This document shows positions 8,730 through 18,287 of a stretch of DNA of 64,000 bases, piece by piece (position 1 is the stretch's first letter; every line of letters starts with the position of its first letter). The notes under the pieces were generated by a model, which was not told where the DNA came from, searched no databases, and saw only the letters and a program-made list of their open reading frames with translations. The translations under genes were made by a program, and so were the position numbers. The stretch covers positions 62,001-126,000 of the forward strand of contig NZ_FQXD01000011.1 of the NCBI RefSeq assembly GCF_900129865.1, read 5' to 3'. The DNA comes from Virgibacillus chiguensis (GTDB lineage Bacteria; Bacillota; Bacilli; Bacillales; Amphibacillaceae).

Positions 8730-9974
8730 ATGAAAATGGCAAGCTTACGAGATAAAGCGCTACATGTTCATAAAGTTAACAAAGGGAAATTAACGACGCA
8801 TTCCAAAATGCCTGTTACGAATGCGGATGAGTTAAGTCTGGCATACTCTCCAGGAGTAGCTGAACCATGTAAAGAAATTCACGATCGTGTAGACACCGTT
8901 TATGACTATACCATGAAAGGAAATATGGTTGCCGTTGTTAGTGACGGGTCAGCAGTGTTAGGGCTTGGTAATATCGGGGCAGAAGCTGCACTTCCTGTAA
9001 TGGAAGGAAAGTCTGTGTTATTTAAAAGCTTTGCCGGTGTAGACTCCTTTCCTATTTGTCTAGGCACCCAAGACGTGGAAGAAATTGTACAAGCAGTTAA
9101 AGTAATGGAACCGACATTTGGCGGCGTGAATTTAGAAGATATCGCGGCACCAAAATGTTTTACTATTGAAGAACGATTAAAAAAAGAGACAAACATTCCT
9201 ATTTTCCATGATGATCAGCATGGAACAGCTATTGTTACTGTTGCCGGATTAATTAATGCATTAAAGTTAGTTGGGAAATCATTTTCGGATATTAAAGTAG
9301 TGGCTAACGGAGCAGGGGCAGCTGGAATCGCTATTATTAAATTGCTCTATTTCTTCGGTGTTCGAGACATGATAATGTGTGATTCAAGGGGAGCTATTTA
9401 TGAGGGGCGTGCAGAAGGTATGAATGATGTGAAGGAGCGCGTAGCAACGTTTACGAATCAAGGTAAGAAATCAGGCAGCTTAGAAGAAATGCTTGAGGGA
9501 GCAGATGTGTTTATTGGTGTATCTGTTGGAGGGGCGTTATCCAAGGATATGGTTGCGAAAATGAACGAGGATTCAATAATTTTCGCAATGGCTAACCCTG
9601 AACCTGAGATAATGCCTGAAGATGCAAAAGAGGCTGGTGCGAAGGTTATTGGAACAGGCAGATCTGATTTTCCAAACCAAGTAAATAATGTGCTTGCCTT
9701 TCCAGGTATTTTTCGAGGAGCGCTTGATGTTCGGGCAACAAGAATTAATGAAAAAATGAAAGTTGCCGCTGCCGAAGCAATTGCATCACTAATTACCGAG
9801 AATGAATTAGAAGAAAATTATGTTATTCCAGCCCCATTTGATCCAAGAGTAGCACCTATTGTAGCCAAAAGCGTAGCTAAAGCTGCTATGGAATCCGGAG
9901 TGGCTAGAATGGAAGTAGATCCAGAAGAGATAGCTGAAAAAACAAGAAAGCTCTCGCAAATTGAAAATAAGTAA
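8730..9974 (+). CDS. ytsJ: Malic enzyme YtsJ, NADP-dependent type
   Basis: Decarboxylates malate to pyruvate and reduces NADP, supplying NADPH for biosynthesis. 414 residues, with the short-form malic enzyme fold: N-terminal malic domain (KMPVTNADELSLAYSPGVAEP region; FHDDQHGTAIV with the metal-binding aspartates) and a C-terminal Rossmann domain (VVANGAGAAGIAI). The ATG at 8730 follows AAGGGAGCGAAG; the frame is open further upstream without a good site. YtsJ is the main NADPH-producing malic enzyme in B. subtilis; the cofactor here is assumed by homology. Next to a FadR-like regulator and accDA, which suggests a link to fatty-acid synthesis. Confidence 0.93.
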   Translation: MKMASLRDKALHVHKVNKGKLTTHSKMPVTNADELSLAYSPGVAEPCKEIHDRVDTVYDYTMKGNMVAVVSDGSAVLGLGNIGAEAALPVMEGKSVLFKSFAGVDSFPICLGTQDVEEIVQAVKVMEPTFGGVNLEDIAAPKCFTIEERLKKETNIPIFHDDQHGTAIVTVAGLINALKLVGKSFSDIKVVANGAGAAGIAIIKLLYFFGVRDMIMCDSRGAIYEGRAEGMNDVKERVATFTNQGKKSGSLEEMLEGADVFIGVSVGGALSKDMVAKMNEDSIIFAMANPEPEIMPEDAKEAGAKVIGTGRSDFPNQVNNVLAFPGIFRGALDVRATRINEKMKVAAAEAIASLITENELEENYVIPAPFDPRVAPIVAKSVAKAAMESGVARMEVDPEEIAEKTRKLSQIENK

Positions 9975-9994
9975 TCTGTTAAAAGGAGTGAATC

Positions 9995-10618
9995 ATGGCT
10001 GTGTCCATGTCTCATAAACAGAAAGCATACCAAGGAATACTCCAAAAAATTCGTCAATATATGGATGCGCAACATTTACAACCTGGTGACAAGCTCCCCT
10101 CCGAAAGGGAGCTTGCATATACACTTGGTGCAGGTCGGTCTTCTATTCGAGAAGCGTTACGCGCGATGGAATTTTTAGGATTAATAGAAACCAGACGTGG
10201 TGAAGGAACGTTTTTAAGTACATATCAGTCTTTTCAAACTGTGGAATTACTTGCTTCCTTTATCTTACAAGAGAAACAAACAAGGCTGGATCTAGCAGAC
10301 GTCATTATAATTTTAGAAAAAGAAGCTGCGAAACTAGCTTTTTGGAATATGACAAAGCAAGATATAGCTCACCTACAAGCTATTATTTATCAAGAAGCAG
10401 ACTCGCTAAAAGATATGCATGCTATTTTTTTTCAATGTATTTTTAAGAAATCCAACAATAAACTATTAGCAAAGATATGGAGCTTAATGTATGATTTTTT
10501 GGCAGTTGAGCAAGAAATCAGCAATCATAAATTTTTTTATAAAGACTTAATTCATATGTATGAAACAAAGGATTACCAAGGGATTGAAACGTTGTTTGAA
10601 AAAATGATTTTAAAATAA
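9995..10618 (+). CDS. GntR family regulator, FadR subfamily
   Basis: A 207-residue repressor-like protein: N-terminal winged helix (about residues 10-75, with PGDKLPSERELAYTLGAGRSS and the R-EALRAMEFLGLIETRRGEG wing typical of GntR) and a helical C-terminal ligand-binding region of FCD type. It starts 20 bases after ytsJ behind AAAGGAGTG, so it is likely cotranscribed with ytsJ and would control itself through the palindrome at 8675-8687. accD follows after 282 bases. The effector is unknown; an acyl-CoA, malonyl-CoA or an organic acid would fit the context. Confidence 0.88.
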   Translation: MAVSMSHKQKAYQGILQKIRQYMDAQHLQPGDKLPSERELAYTLGAGRSSIREALRAMEFLGLIETRRGEGTFLSTYQSFQTVELLASFILQEKQTRLDLADVIIILEKEAAKLAFWNMTKQDIAHLQAIIYQEADSLKDMHAIFFQCIFKKSNNKLLAKIWSLMYDFLAVEQEISNHKFFYKDLIHMYETKDYQGIETLFEKMILK

Positions 10619-10638
10619 ATTATAACATTTGACGTTTT

Positions 10639-10671
10639 TTGACAGTATTCTTCATGATTTTTTTGTATAAT
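10639..10671 (+). promoter_or_regulatory. Possible accDA promoter
   Basis: TTGACA (10639-10644) and TATAAT (10666-10671), both perfect hexamers but with a 21-base spacer, longer than the 17 preferred by sigma-A. Real start or spacer geometry is uncertain. Confidence 0.4.
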
Positions 10672-10675
10672 GACT

Positions 10676-10741
10676 AAAAGTGCGTGTTCAAAAAGATGCC
10701 ATATTTAGTGTACTGTGTAAATCATCTTTACAAGCACTTTT
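10676..10741 (+). other. Long imperfect hairpin in the accD leader
   Basis: Outer arms AAAAGTGC (10676-10683) and GCACTTTT (10734-10741) and inner arms AAAGATG and CATCTTT nest in one imperfect stem. It begins at the expected transcription start of accDA, so it would be the first structure of a leader of about 220 bases. It could also be a small inverted-repeat element. Confidence 0.5.
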
Positions 10742-10850
10742 AACTTTTCTGAGACAACAGAAGACTTATAAGTAGAGTTTTTTTGATGAGAATTTTCTTT
10801 GGTTGTTTCTCTAAACGAACATAATACATTTCTGAGCGTATATAAGCCAT
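10740..10850 (-). pseudogene. Antisense coding-like fragment between gntR and accD
   Basis: Read leftward, the frame is open from 10904 to the stop at 10740 and looks protein-like: TYDEAMAYIRSEMYYVRLEK followed by a lysine-rich and then hydrophobic tail. The only good initiator is the ATG at 10850, giving 36 residues, but it lacks a ribosome binding site. It may be the remnant or the 3' end of a lost gene, or chance. I do not recognise it. Confidence 0.3.
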
Positions 10851-10900
10851 AGCTTCATCATACGTATTAGGGGTCGTTTTGAAAAAAAGGAGGAATTGTC

Positions 10901-11761
10901 TTGCTTAAAGATCTTTTTGGCAAGCGAAAAAGATACGCATCTATTCCAAGTGAACAAGCAAAAACGGATGTGCCTGAAGGTTTAATGCAAAAATGTAGTG
11001 GGTGTCATAAGATTTATTATCGCAAAGAGATGAATAAAAATTTACAAGTATGTCCTCATTGTGATTATCATCATCCGTTACAGGCCTGGCAACGAATTGA
11101 AACATTATTTGATGAAGCAAGCTTCGAGGAGTGGGACAAGCAATTATCAACTGGCAACCCTTTAAATTTTCCTGGATATGAAGAAAAAATAAAAAAAGAT
11201 CAGGAAAAAACAGGTCTTCGTGAAGGCGTAGTTACAGGGAAAGGTACTATTGATGGTAAAGAAACTGCTTTTGCCGTGATGGACTCTTCATTTCGTATGG
11301 GAAGTATGGGGTCGGTAATTGGTGAGAAAATAGCTCGTGCCATTGAACAAGCAAAAGAAGAAAAGATTCCATTTATTATTTTTACGGCTTCAGGAGGCGC
11401 GAGAATGCAAGAAGGATTGCTAAGTTTAATGCAAATGGCTAAAACTTCGGTAGCTGTAAAACGTTTTAGTGATGCAGGCGGGCTAATGATATCAGTTATG
11501 ACTCACCCTACTACAGGCGGCGTTTCGGCGAGCTTTGCTTCTATTGGAGATTATCATCTTGCAGAACCGGGCGCGTTAATTGGTTTTGCTGGTAGAAGAA
11601 TTATAGAACAAACGATTAGGGAGAAACTGCCGGATGACTTTCAAACGGCTGAGTTCCAGTTAAAGCATGGTCAATTGGATAAAGTTGTTCATCGATCAGA
11701 TATGAAGAGTACCTTAGCGCTATTGTTATCGTTTCATCAAAAAGGTGGGAAAGAATCATGA
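10901..11761 (+). CDS. accD: Acetyl-CoA carboxylase carboxyltransferase subunit beta
   Basis: Beta half of the carboxyltransferase that moves CO2 from biotin to acetyl-CoA, making malonyl-CoA for fatty acids. 286 residues: an N-terminal four-cysteine zinc ribbon (CSGCHKIYY ... CPHCDYHHP, about residues 32-54), then a crotonase-type fold with the glycine-rich [11 protein letters not shown] loop. Translation begins at a TTG behind AAGGAGG with seven-base spacing. Its last four bases overlap accA as ATGA, so the two subunits are coupled, as expected for an equimolar complex. Confidence 0.97.
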   Translation: MLKDLFGKRKRYASIPSEQAKTDVPEGLMQKCSGCHKIYYRKEMNKNLQVCPHCDYHHPLQAWQRIETLFDEASFEEWDKQLSTGNPLNFPGYEEKIKKDQEKTGLREGVVTGKGTIDGKETAFAVMDSSFRMGSMGSVIGEKIARAIEQAKEEKIPFIIFTASGGARMQEGLLSLMQMAKTSVAVKRFSDAGGLMISVMTHPTTGGVSASFASIGDYHLAEPGALIGFAGRRIIEQTIREKLPDDFQTAEFQLKHGQLDKVVHRSDMKSTLALLLSFHQKGGKES

Positions 11762-12714
11762 AGCAAGTGTTGGATTTTGAGAAGCCCATTGTAAACTTAA
11801 AAGAAAAAATTGCAGAATTAAAACGATTCACCTCTGATAGTGATATAGATTTAACAGAGGAAATTAGAACATTAGAAAAGCGTCTTGCTGTATTGGAAGA
11901 AGATATTTATGGCAATTTACAGCCGTGGGATCGAGTTCAATTAGCCAGACACCCTGAACGACCAACTACTTTAGATTATATTGAGCAATTATTTACTGAT
12001 TTTATCGAATTTCATGGGGATCGTTCATTTGGAGATGATGCTGCTATTGTTACAGGGCTGGCTTTTTATAAAGAAAAACCTGTAACCGTGATCGGTCATC
12101 AACGTGGTAAGGATACAAAAGAAAATATTCGCCGTAATTTTGGGATGCCGCACCCGGAAGGTTATCGGAAAGCATTACGTCATATGAAACAAGCGGAAAA
12201 ATTTTCAAGACCAATTATCTGCTTTATCGATACAAAAGGAGCTTATCCAGGAAAAGCAGCAGAAGAAAGGGGTCAAAGTGAAGCTATTGCAAGAAATTTA
12301 ATAGAAATGGCGGGGCTAACCGTTCCTATTATTTGTGTTGTTATAGGTGAAGGTGGCAGCGGTGGTGCATTAGGACTTGGGGTTGGTGATGAAATTCTTA
12401 TGTTAGAAAATAGCACTTACTCCGTTATTTCTCCAGAAGGGGCAGCTTCTATATTATGGAAAGACGCTAGTTATGCGCAACAGGCAGCAGAATCTATGCA
12501 AATAACTGCTTATGATTTGAAAAAACTTGGGTTAATCGATCAAATTATACCGGAGCCTAAGGGCGGAGCGCACCGTGATTTAAACCAACAAGCAAGTTAT
12601 TTAAACGAAGTAATTGATCATTCGTTACGCACATTAGAAAAGTATTCTATAGAAGAATTACTTGAAAAAAGATGGGAAAAGTATAAGAAAATGGGTTCCT
12701 ATCAGATCCTTTAA
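11758..12714 (+). CDS. accA: Acetyl-CoA carboxylase carboxyltransferase subunit alpha
   Basis: Alpha half of the acetyl-CoA carboxylase carboxyltransferase, 318 residues. The N-terminal helical part (residues 1-60) packs on the beta subunit; the crotonase-type core holds [20 protein letters not shown] and the oxyanion region [15 protein letters not shown]. Four-base overlap with accD. No other acc gene is in the window, so the biotin carrier and biotin carboxylase must be elsewhere, as in B. subtilis. pfkA follows in the same direction, but after 634 bases of repeat-bearing DNA and probably from its own promoter. Confidence 0.97.
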   Translation: MKQVLDFEKPIVNLKEKIAELKRFTSDSDIDLTEEIRTLEKRLAVLEEDIYGNLQPWDRVQLARHPERPTTLDYIEQLFTDFIEFHGDRSFGDDAAIVTGLAFYKEKPVTVIGHQRGKDTKENIRRNFGMPHPEGYRKALRHMKQAEKFSRPIICFIDTKGAYPGKAAEERGQSEAIARNLIEMAGLTVPIICVVIGEGGSGGALGLGVGDEILMLENSTYSVISPEGAASILWKDASYAQQAAESMQITAYDLKKLGLIDQIIPEPKGGAHRDLNQQASYLNEVIDHSLRTLEKYSIEELLEKRWEKYKKMGSYQIL

Positions 12715-12823
12715 TTACGAACCATTTGATAAATAAATTTAAGGAATGATTTTCAGAAGATCAGCAATTTTGTCTAACTATGCTGTTTAAGAAGGCTTAC
12801 GGGAGAAATATGTTTGTGATGAT

Positions 12824-12860
12824 GAAGGGGGTAGGCAGAATTTCTGTCTCCCTCTATTCT
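12824..12860 (+). terminator. Weak terminator candidate after accA
   Basis: AGGGGGTAGGCAGAA can pair imperfectly with TTTCTGTCTCCCTCT. Only a short mixed T/C stretch follows, so termination is uncertain. The rest of 12715-13008 shows nothing else clear. Confidence 0.35.
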
Positions 12861-13008
12861 CATTGTCTTGCGTACAAGGTGTTGCATTATTTTTTACATT
12901 ATAGGGAAGTATAAAGTGAATGGAAAAGGATGCTATTTTTTATTCTGACTTGTCCAGCATTCTTGGCGTGAAAGAACGTTTGTGCATTTAAAATTAACAT
13001 GAAATTGA

Positions 13009-13110
13009 TTGCCATAAAACTTGGCTTATCACCAAGTTTTATGGCAAAAGCCTTTGTTTTTCTTATACGATGAAGCCAAAATTTTACTTTTCTATTGGGT
13101 AAGTAACAAC
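13009..13110 (-). repeat. Dispersed palindromic repeat family B, copy B1
   Basis: Contains a perfect hairpin, 16-base arms TTGCCATAAAACTTGG (13009-13024) and its exact complement (13032-13047) with a seven-base loop, followed on the plus strand by AAAAGCCTTTGTTTTTCTTATAC. Read leftward this matches the family layout: GTATAAGAAAAAC, AAGGC, then ACTTGG-loop-CCAAGTTTT. Confidence 0.8.
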
Positions 13111-13254
13111 GTTTGTAAAAAAACGTTCAAAAAAAGGGCTTACATTTTAAAATGTGCATTATTTTACAAGCTTTCGATTGCTATTTTAAGCATTTCCCAT
13201 TATCTTTTAAGAGAGGACTTTTTTATACTATAGTAAAGTATAAATTTTAGAAGT

Positions 13255-13318
13255 TGTAGCATAAGAAAAACGGAAGCATTCGCTAAGGCCTGGTGATAAG
13301 CTGAGTTTTTCCAAATTA
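13255..13318 (+). repeat. Repeat family B, copy B2 (degenerate)
   Basis: CATAAGAAAAACGGAAGC, AAGGCCTGGTGATAAGC and GAGTTTTTCC in the family order. It lies 30-95 bases upstream of pfkA. Confidence 0.55.
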
Positions 13319-13327
13319 AACTTGTAA

Positions 13328-14308
<981 letters not shown>

Positions 14309-14345
14309 AAATGCAGCTGTACGGATTATGTAAGGAGGAACTATA

Positions 14346-16106
14346 ATGAGAAATACTAAAATTGTATGTACGATTGGCCCAGCGTCAGAGTCAATTGAGA
14401 AATTAGAAAAATTGATGGAATGTGGCATGAATGTTGCTCGACTTAATTTTTCACATGGAAACTATGAGGAGCACGCAGAACGCATCAAAAACATCCGTGC
14501 TGCGGCAGAGAAAACGGGTAAAACGGTAGCTGTTCTTTTGGATACAAAAGGTCCTGAAATCAGAACACATAATTTCGTTAATGGACAAGCAGAACTCATA
14601 CAAGGTAAAACTGTTTACGTATCTATGAAAGAAGTGGAAGGTACTGCAGAACGTTTTTCTGTCACTTATCCTGGATTAATTGATGATGTCCATGAAGGCT
14701 CGAAGATTTTGTTAGATGATGGGTTAATTGAATTAGAAGTAAGAGAAGTAAATAAGGCTAATCAAGAATTAAAGACAGTTGCATTGAATAGTGGGGTAAT
14801 TAAGAACAAAAAAGGTGTTAACGTCCCTAATGTATCTGTGAATTTACCAGGTATTACAGAAAAAGATGCTAATGATATTCTTTTTGGTATAGAGCAGGAT
14901 ATCGATTTTATTGCAGCTTCTTTTGTAAGACGCGCATCAGACGTATTAGAAATAAAAGAACTTTTGGAAAACCATAATGCAACACATATACAAATCATCC
15001 CGAAGATTGAAAATCAAGAGGGTGTCGATAATATTGATAGTATCTTAGAAGTAAGCGATGGGTTAATGGTCGCACGTGGTGATTTAGGAGTTGAAATACC
15101 TGCTGAAGATGTACCTTTAGTGCAGAAACAATTAATTAGAAAGTGCAATACAGTTGGTAAACCTGTTATTACGGCAACACAAATGCTTGATTCCATGCAA
15201 CGTAACCCTCGCCCAACAAGAGCAGAAGCTTCCGATGTAGCTAACGCTATTTTTGATGGTACAGATGCAATTATGCTCTCAGGCGAAACAGCAGCAGGTG
15301 ATTATCCAGTTGAATCGGTGCAAACGATGAGCAATATTGCAATTAAAGCGGAGACGGCAATCGATCATTCTTCCATATTGAAAGATCGATCTAGAAATGT
15401 TGATATGACAATTACTGACGCAATTAGTCAATCTGTTACGCATACAGCTATGAATTTAGCGGTAAGTGCTATTATAACTCCGACAGAAAGTGGACATACT
15501 GCAAGAATGATATCTAAATATCGTCCGCATTCACCAATCCTTGCTGTTACTTTTTCTGAAAGAATAAATCGAAGGCTTTCCTTAGTGTGGGGAGTTCATG
15601 CCGTCATGTGTAGACGGGCTAAATCGACAGATGAAATGCTCGATATTGCAGTAGAACGTGGATTGCGTTCTGGCATGGTCGAACATGGTAATCGCGTTAT
15701 CATCACAGCTGGAGTACCAGTCGGTCAAAGTGGAACTACAAATTTATTAAAAGTACACGTAATTGGTAATGTGATTGCTAGTGGACAAGGTATCGGTCGA
15801 AAAAGTGCTTTTGGCAAAGCAGTTGTTGTTAAATCAGCAGAAGAAGCAGTTAGCAAAGTAAGTGAAGGAGACATTGTAGTAACTTATGGCTCGGATCGAG
15901 AAATGATGCCTGCGATTGAAAAAGCTGCTGGGATCGTTACAGAAGAAGGTGGCTTAACTTCCCATGCTGCTGTGGTAGGATTAAGTCTAGGTATCCCTGT
16001 TATTGTTGGTGTTAAAAACGTGTTTGAAGACATTAAAGATGGGGAAATTATTACAATTGATGGAGCAAATGGTGATATTTATCAAGGGCATACAAAAGTC
16101 CTATAA
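14346..16106 (+). CDS. pyk: Pyruvate kinase with C-terminal PEP-utilising domain
   Basis: Makes pyruvate and ATP from phosphoenolpyruvate. 586 residues: a pyruvate kinase core (1-475; [10 protein letters not shown], the substrate-lysine region IPKIENQEG and [12 protein letters not shown]) plus an extra C-terminal domain of about 110 residues like the phosphohistidine domain of PEP-utilising enzymes, with [20 protein letters not shown]. The extra domain is normal in Bacillaceae; its role in control is not settled. AAGGAGG precedes the ATG. A strong terminator follows at once. Confidence 0.98.
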   Translation: MRNTKIVCTIGPASESIEKLEKLMECGMNVARLNFSHGNYEEHAERIKNIRAAAEKTGKTVAVLLDTKGPEIRTHNFVNGQAELIQGKTVYVSMKEVEGTAERFSVTYPGLIDDVHEGSKILLDDGLIELEVREVNKANQELKTVALNSGVIKNKKGVNVPNVSVNLPGITEKDANDILFGIEQDIDFIAASFVRRASDVLEIKELLENHNATHIQIIPKIENQEGVDNIDSILEVSDGLMVARGDLGVEIPAEDVPLVQKQLIRKCNTVGKPVITATQMLDSMQRNPRPTRAEASDVANAIFDGTDAIMLSGETAAGDYPVESVQTMSNIAIKAETAIDHSSILKDRSRNVDMTITDAISQSVTHTAMNLAVSAIITPTESGHTARMISKYRPHSPILAVTFSERINRRLSLVWGVHAVMCRRAKSTDEMLDIAVERGLRSGMVEHGNRVIITAGVPVGQSGTTNLLKVHVIGNVIASGQGIGRKSAFGKAVVVKSAEEAVSKVSEGDIVVTYGSDREMMPAIEKAAGIVTEEGGLTSHAAVVGLSLGIPVIVGVKNVFEDIKDGEIITIDGANGDIYQGHTKVL

Positions 16107-16147
16107 CATAAAAAAAGGGGCGTTTCGCTCCCTTTTTTTATGTTATA
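16103..16147. terminator. Bidirectional terminator after pyk
   Basis: Long stem overlapping the pyk stop: AACATAAAAAAAGGG pairs with CCCTTTTTTTATGTT around a GCGTTTCGC loop. T-run on the plus strand and A-run on the other side, so it can act in both directions. Confidence 0.9.
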
Positions 16148-16214
16148 GGCTATGAAAGCTTAAGCTGTTTTATACGGATAGCGTATGTTATAGTTTGTTC
16201 AGGAGGTGTGCAGT

Positions 16215-16604
16215 ATGAAAATATTTTTACTTATTGCATTTATCTTATCTGCTCTAGAGATAGGTGTTTTTATTTGGATAGGCGGTTGGATAGGTCCATG
16301 GTGGGTTGTAGGCCTTGTTCTTCTTACTGGAGGGGTGGGCTTTTATTTAGCAAAACAACAAGGGATAGAAACTTGGAACCGCGCGCAGGTTTCGATGCAA
16401 CGTGGCGAAGCCCCAACAAGCTATATTATTGATGGAATTTGTATTCTAATAGGTGCTGTATTGCTAGTAACTCCAGGCTTTATTTCAGATATAGTTGGTT
16501 TTTTACTAGTTATTCCAATGACTCGAAAGCTGTTCAACCAAAGAATAGAAAAATTTATAAAATATTTATTCAATAAACGAACCATTATATATCGAAGATG
16601 GTAG
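16215..16604 (+). CDS. fxsA: FxsA family membrane protein
   Basis: A 129-residue membrane protein with four hydrophobic segments, GGWIGPWW near the second segment and LVTPGFISDIVGFLLVIPMTR near residue 90, the marks of the FxsA family (YtzA in B. subtilis, next to pyk there too). E. coli FxsA eases phage T7 exclusion by F plasmid when overproduced; the normal role is not known. AGGAGGTG fits the ATG at 16215 better than the GTG at 16206. It is convergent with ytvI, with only two bases between the stops. Confidence 0.88.
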   Translation: MKIFLLIAFILSALEIGVFIWIGGWIGPWWVVGLVLLTGGVGFYLAKQQGIETWNRAQVSMQRGEAPTSYIIDGICILIGAVLLVTPGFISDIVGFLLVIPMTRKLFNQRIEKFIKYLFNKRTIIYRRW

Positions 16605-16606
16605 CA

Positions 16607-17713
16607 CTACCCTTTAATAAATTTCCATACATCTTGAAATATACCGGCTTGATAAAAAGCTTGTATGGAAATAAGTATAAGGGGAGCAATAATAAATCCA
16701 ATGATTCCCCAAATTTGTAGTCCGATAAACAGTATAATAAGCGCTACTAGTGGGTGTGTCCCCATACTAGAAGATAAAATTTTTGGTTCAATTACCTGTC
16801 TAACAATGACAATAGAACCGTATAGAATCGCTAACTGAATCGTTAAAGCATAATCCCCAACTATAAATAAATAAATCATCCACGGAAAGAAAATAATACC
16901 GGATCCGACATATGGAATAAGGTCAACGAAAGCAACATATAGCGAAATGGTAAACGCATGATTAACATGCAAAAGTTTTAAACCTATATATACTAAAAAA
17001 GCAGAAATGATTACTAAAATAAGCTGAGCCTTTACATAAGCGATGACAGTTTTCTTAAATTGCGTTTGTACACCATGTATTTTAGTTTGCAGTGCATGAG
17101 GGATTATTTTTTGACTAAACAAGGAAATTTGTTGGTAATCATTTGCTATTAGAAAAGCTGCTAATAAGATAAAAACCGTTACAGTAAAGGAGCTTGGAAG
17201 CGCAGTAAACAAAGAAGGAATTTGTAATAAAATGGATTGGAGAGATTCGGAAAGTTTCACGCTAATATTTTCTGTAATATGTTTGACGGAATTGTTTATT
17301 GCTTCTTGTTGGGAAGTGTCCAATGCTTGTAAGTACGTCGTCATTTTCTCATATAGTGGCATGATTTTTTCATCAAAAATACTTGTTACATAATTGCTAA
17401 ACGTTTGCACATAGTCTGGTAGGTGTGTTGCTAAAAAAGTAGTTCCTTGCATAAATTCAGAAAATAGAATAAATATGATGCTACTTAGAAAAGCAAACGT
17501 AAATAACATGGTTCCACTTACTGCCATCATCCTAGGAAGTTTCCATTTTTCCTCAAAAAAATTAGCGACTGGGTTGATTGTCATCGCTAAAATACTAGCT
17601 ATAAGTAATGGATACAAATAGGAGAAACCTACAGTTAGTAACACATAGCCTAAAACAGTAAGTGCTATTACAATTATAAAACGCAATAATTGGTATAATC
17701 TTGGCTTGTACAT
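16607..17713 (-). CDS. ytvI: AI-2E family membrane transporter YtvI
   Basis: A 368-residue polytopic protein with about eight membrane segments and a long soluble loop (residues 65-150), the layout of the AI-2E/UPF0118 family. The C-terminal motifs DLIPYVGSGIIFFPW and GTHPLVALIILFIG are typical. The family contains autoinducer-2 exporters and Na+/H+ antiporters; the substrate here cannot be told. The frame runs back to 17953 through repeat B3, but a GAGG site precedes the ATG at 17713 and the family starts there. Confidence 0.88.
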   Translation of the reverse strand: MYKPRLYQLLRFIIVIALTVLGYVLLTVGFSYLYPLLIASILAMTINPVANFFEEKWKLPRMMAVSGTMLFTFAFLSSIIFILFSEFMQGTTFLATHLPDYVQTFSNYVTSIFDEKIMPLYEKMTTYLQALDTSQQEAINNSVKHITENISVKLSESLQSILLQIPSLFTALPSSFTVTVFILLAAFLIANDYQQISLFSQKIIPHALQTKIHGVQTQFKKTVIAYVKAQLILVIISAFLVYIGLKLLHVNHAFTISLYVAFVDLIPYVGSGIIFFPWMIYLFIVGDYALTIQLAILYGSIVIVRQVIEPKILSSSMGTHPLVALIILFIGLQIWGIIGFIIAPLILISIQAFYQAGIFQDVWKFIKG

Positions 17714-17804
17714 CTTTAAAACCTCAATTCCTTTTCTTATAATTTTCCTTCTGTTAGTTAAACAGAGAAGTACTCCTCGCTTAAAACAATCTAAACATGT
17801 AGCA
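17714..17804. other. Spacer upstream of ytvI
   Basis: Holds the ytvI ribosome binding site and presumably its leftward promoter; nothing else is clear before repeat B3. Confidence 0.4.
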
Positions 17805-17945
17805 TAGAAAAAAACTCTTTTAAAATAGGAGAAAAACTTGGCTACGATCAAGTCTTTATGGGGATAAAACACCGGCGTTTTACTTATATGATAAAACCTA
17901 AATTTTGATGCTTTCCTTAAGTGTAAAAAAGAAAGGATAACTTCC
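17805..17945 (-). repeat. Repeat family B, copy B3
   Basis: Read leftward: AAGGAAAGCAT, GGTTTTATCATATAAG, AAAACGCCGG, CCATAAAGACTTG and AGCCAAGTTTTTCTCC in order. It closely matches the rightward copy at 63743-63835. Confidence 0.75.
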
Positions 17946-18121
17946 CTACGCATTAAAAACTTACTATATATTTATGCAAGTCCAAATAAAATTAGTATTA
18001 CAATCTTTTATTTTTTTAGTTTTCTAGTTTATAGTCTTAATTTATTGGGTAAATACTACTATGTTTTTGCTGTAAATTAGCCTTCCTTATTCACCAAAGT
18101 TGAAGCTAGGGAAACTCTTTT

Positions 18122-18150
18122 TTGCAAATTATGAAAGCTTCTAGTAAAAT
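18122..18150 (+). promoter_or_regulatory. Candidate citZ promoter
   Basis: TTGCAA (18122-18127) and TAAAAT (18145-18150) with a 17-base spacer, about 140 bases before the citZ start codon. Confidence 0.55.
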
Positions 18151-18160
18151 TTAATAGTAA

Positions 18161-18180
18161 GTGAATCGGTTTCAATTCAC
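18161..18180. promoter_or_regulatory. Inverted repeat at citZ start site, possible operator
   Basis: GTGAAT and ATTCAC flank CGGTTTCA. The inside, TGAATCGGTTTCA, resembles a CcpA cre site but is one base short of the consensus length. It lies at about +4 to +23 relative to the predicted start. citZ is under CcpA and CcpC in B. subtilis. Confidence 0.4.
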
Positions 18181-18287
18181 ATTAGATTCATAATACTTTA
18201 TAATTATCATTGGGGGATATTATTTAGTTCTTAGATTGTATGTCGAAAGATAGTACACTGAATAATTTACAAAGGAGAGGGTTTGTT

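Noticed and set aside
13021-13233. Rightward open frame of 70 codons
   Set aside because: It begins inside the perfect hairpin of repeat B1 and has no ribosome binding site.
18161-18180. Canonical CcpA cre site
   Set aside because: The core is one base too short for the cre consensus, so it is listed only as an inverted repeat of unknown factor.
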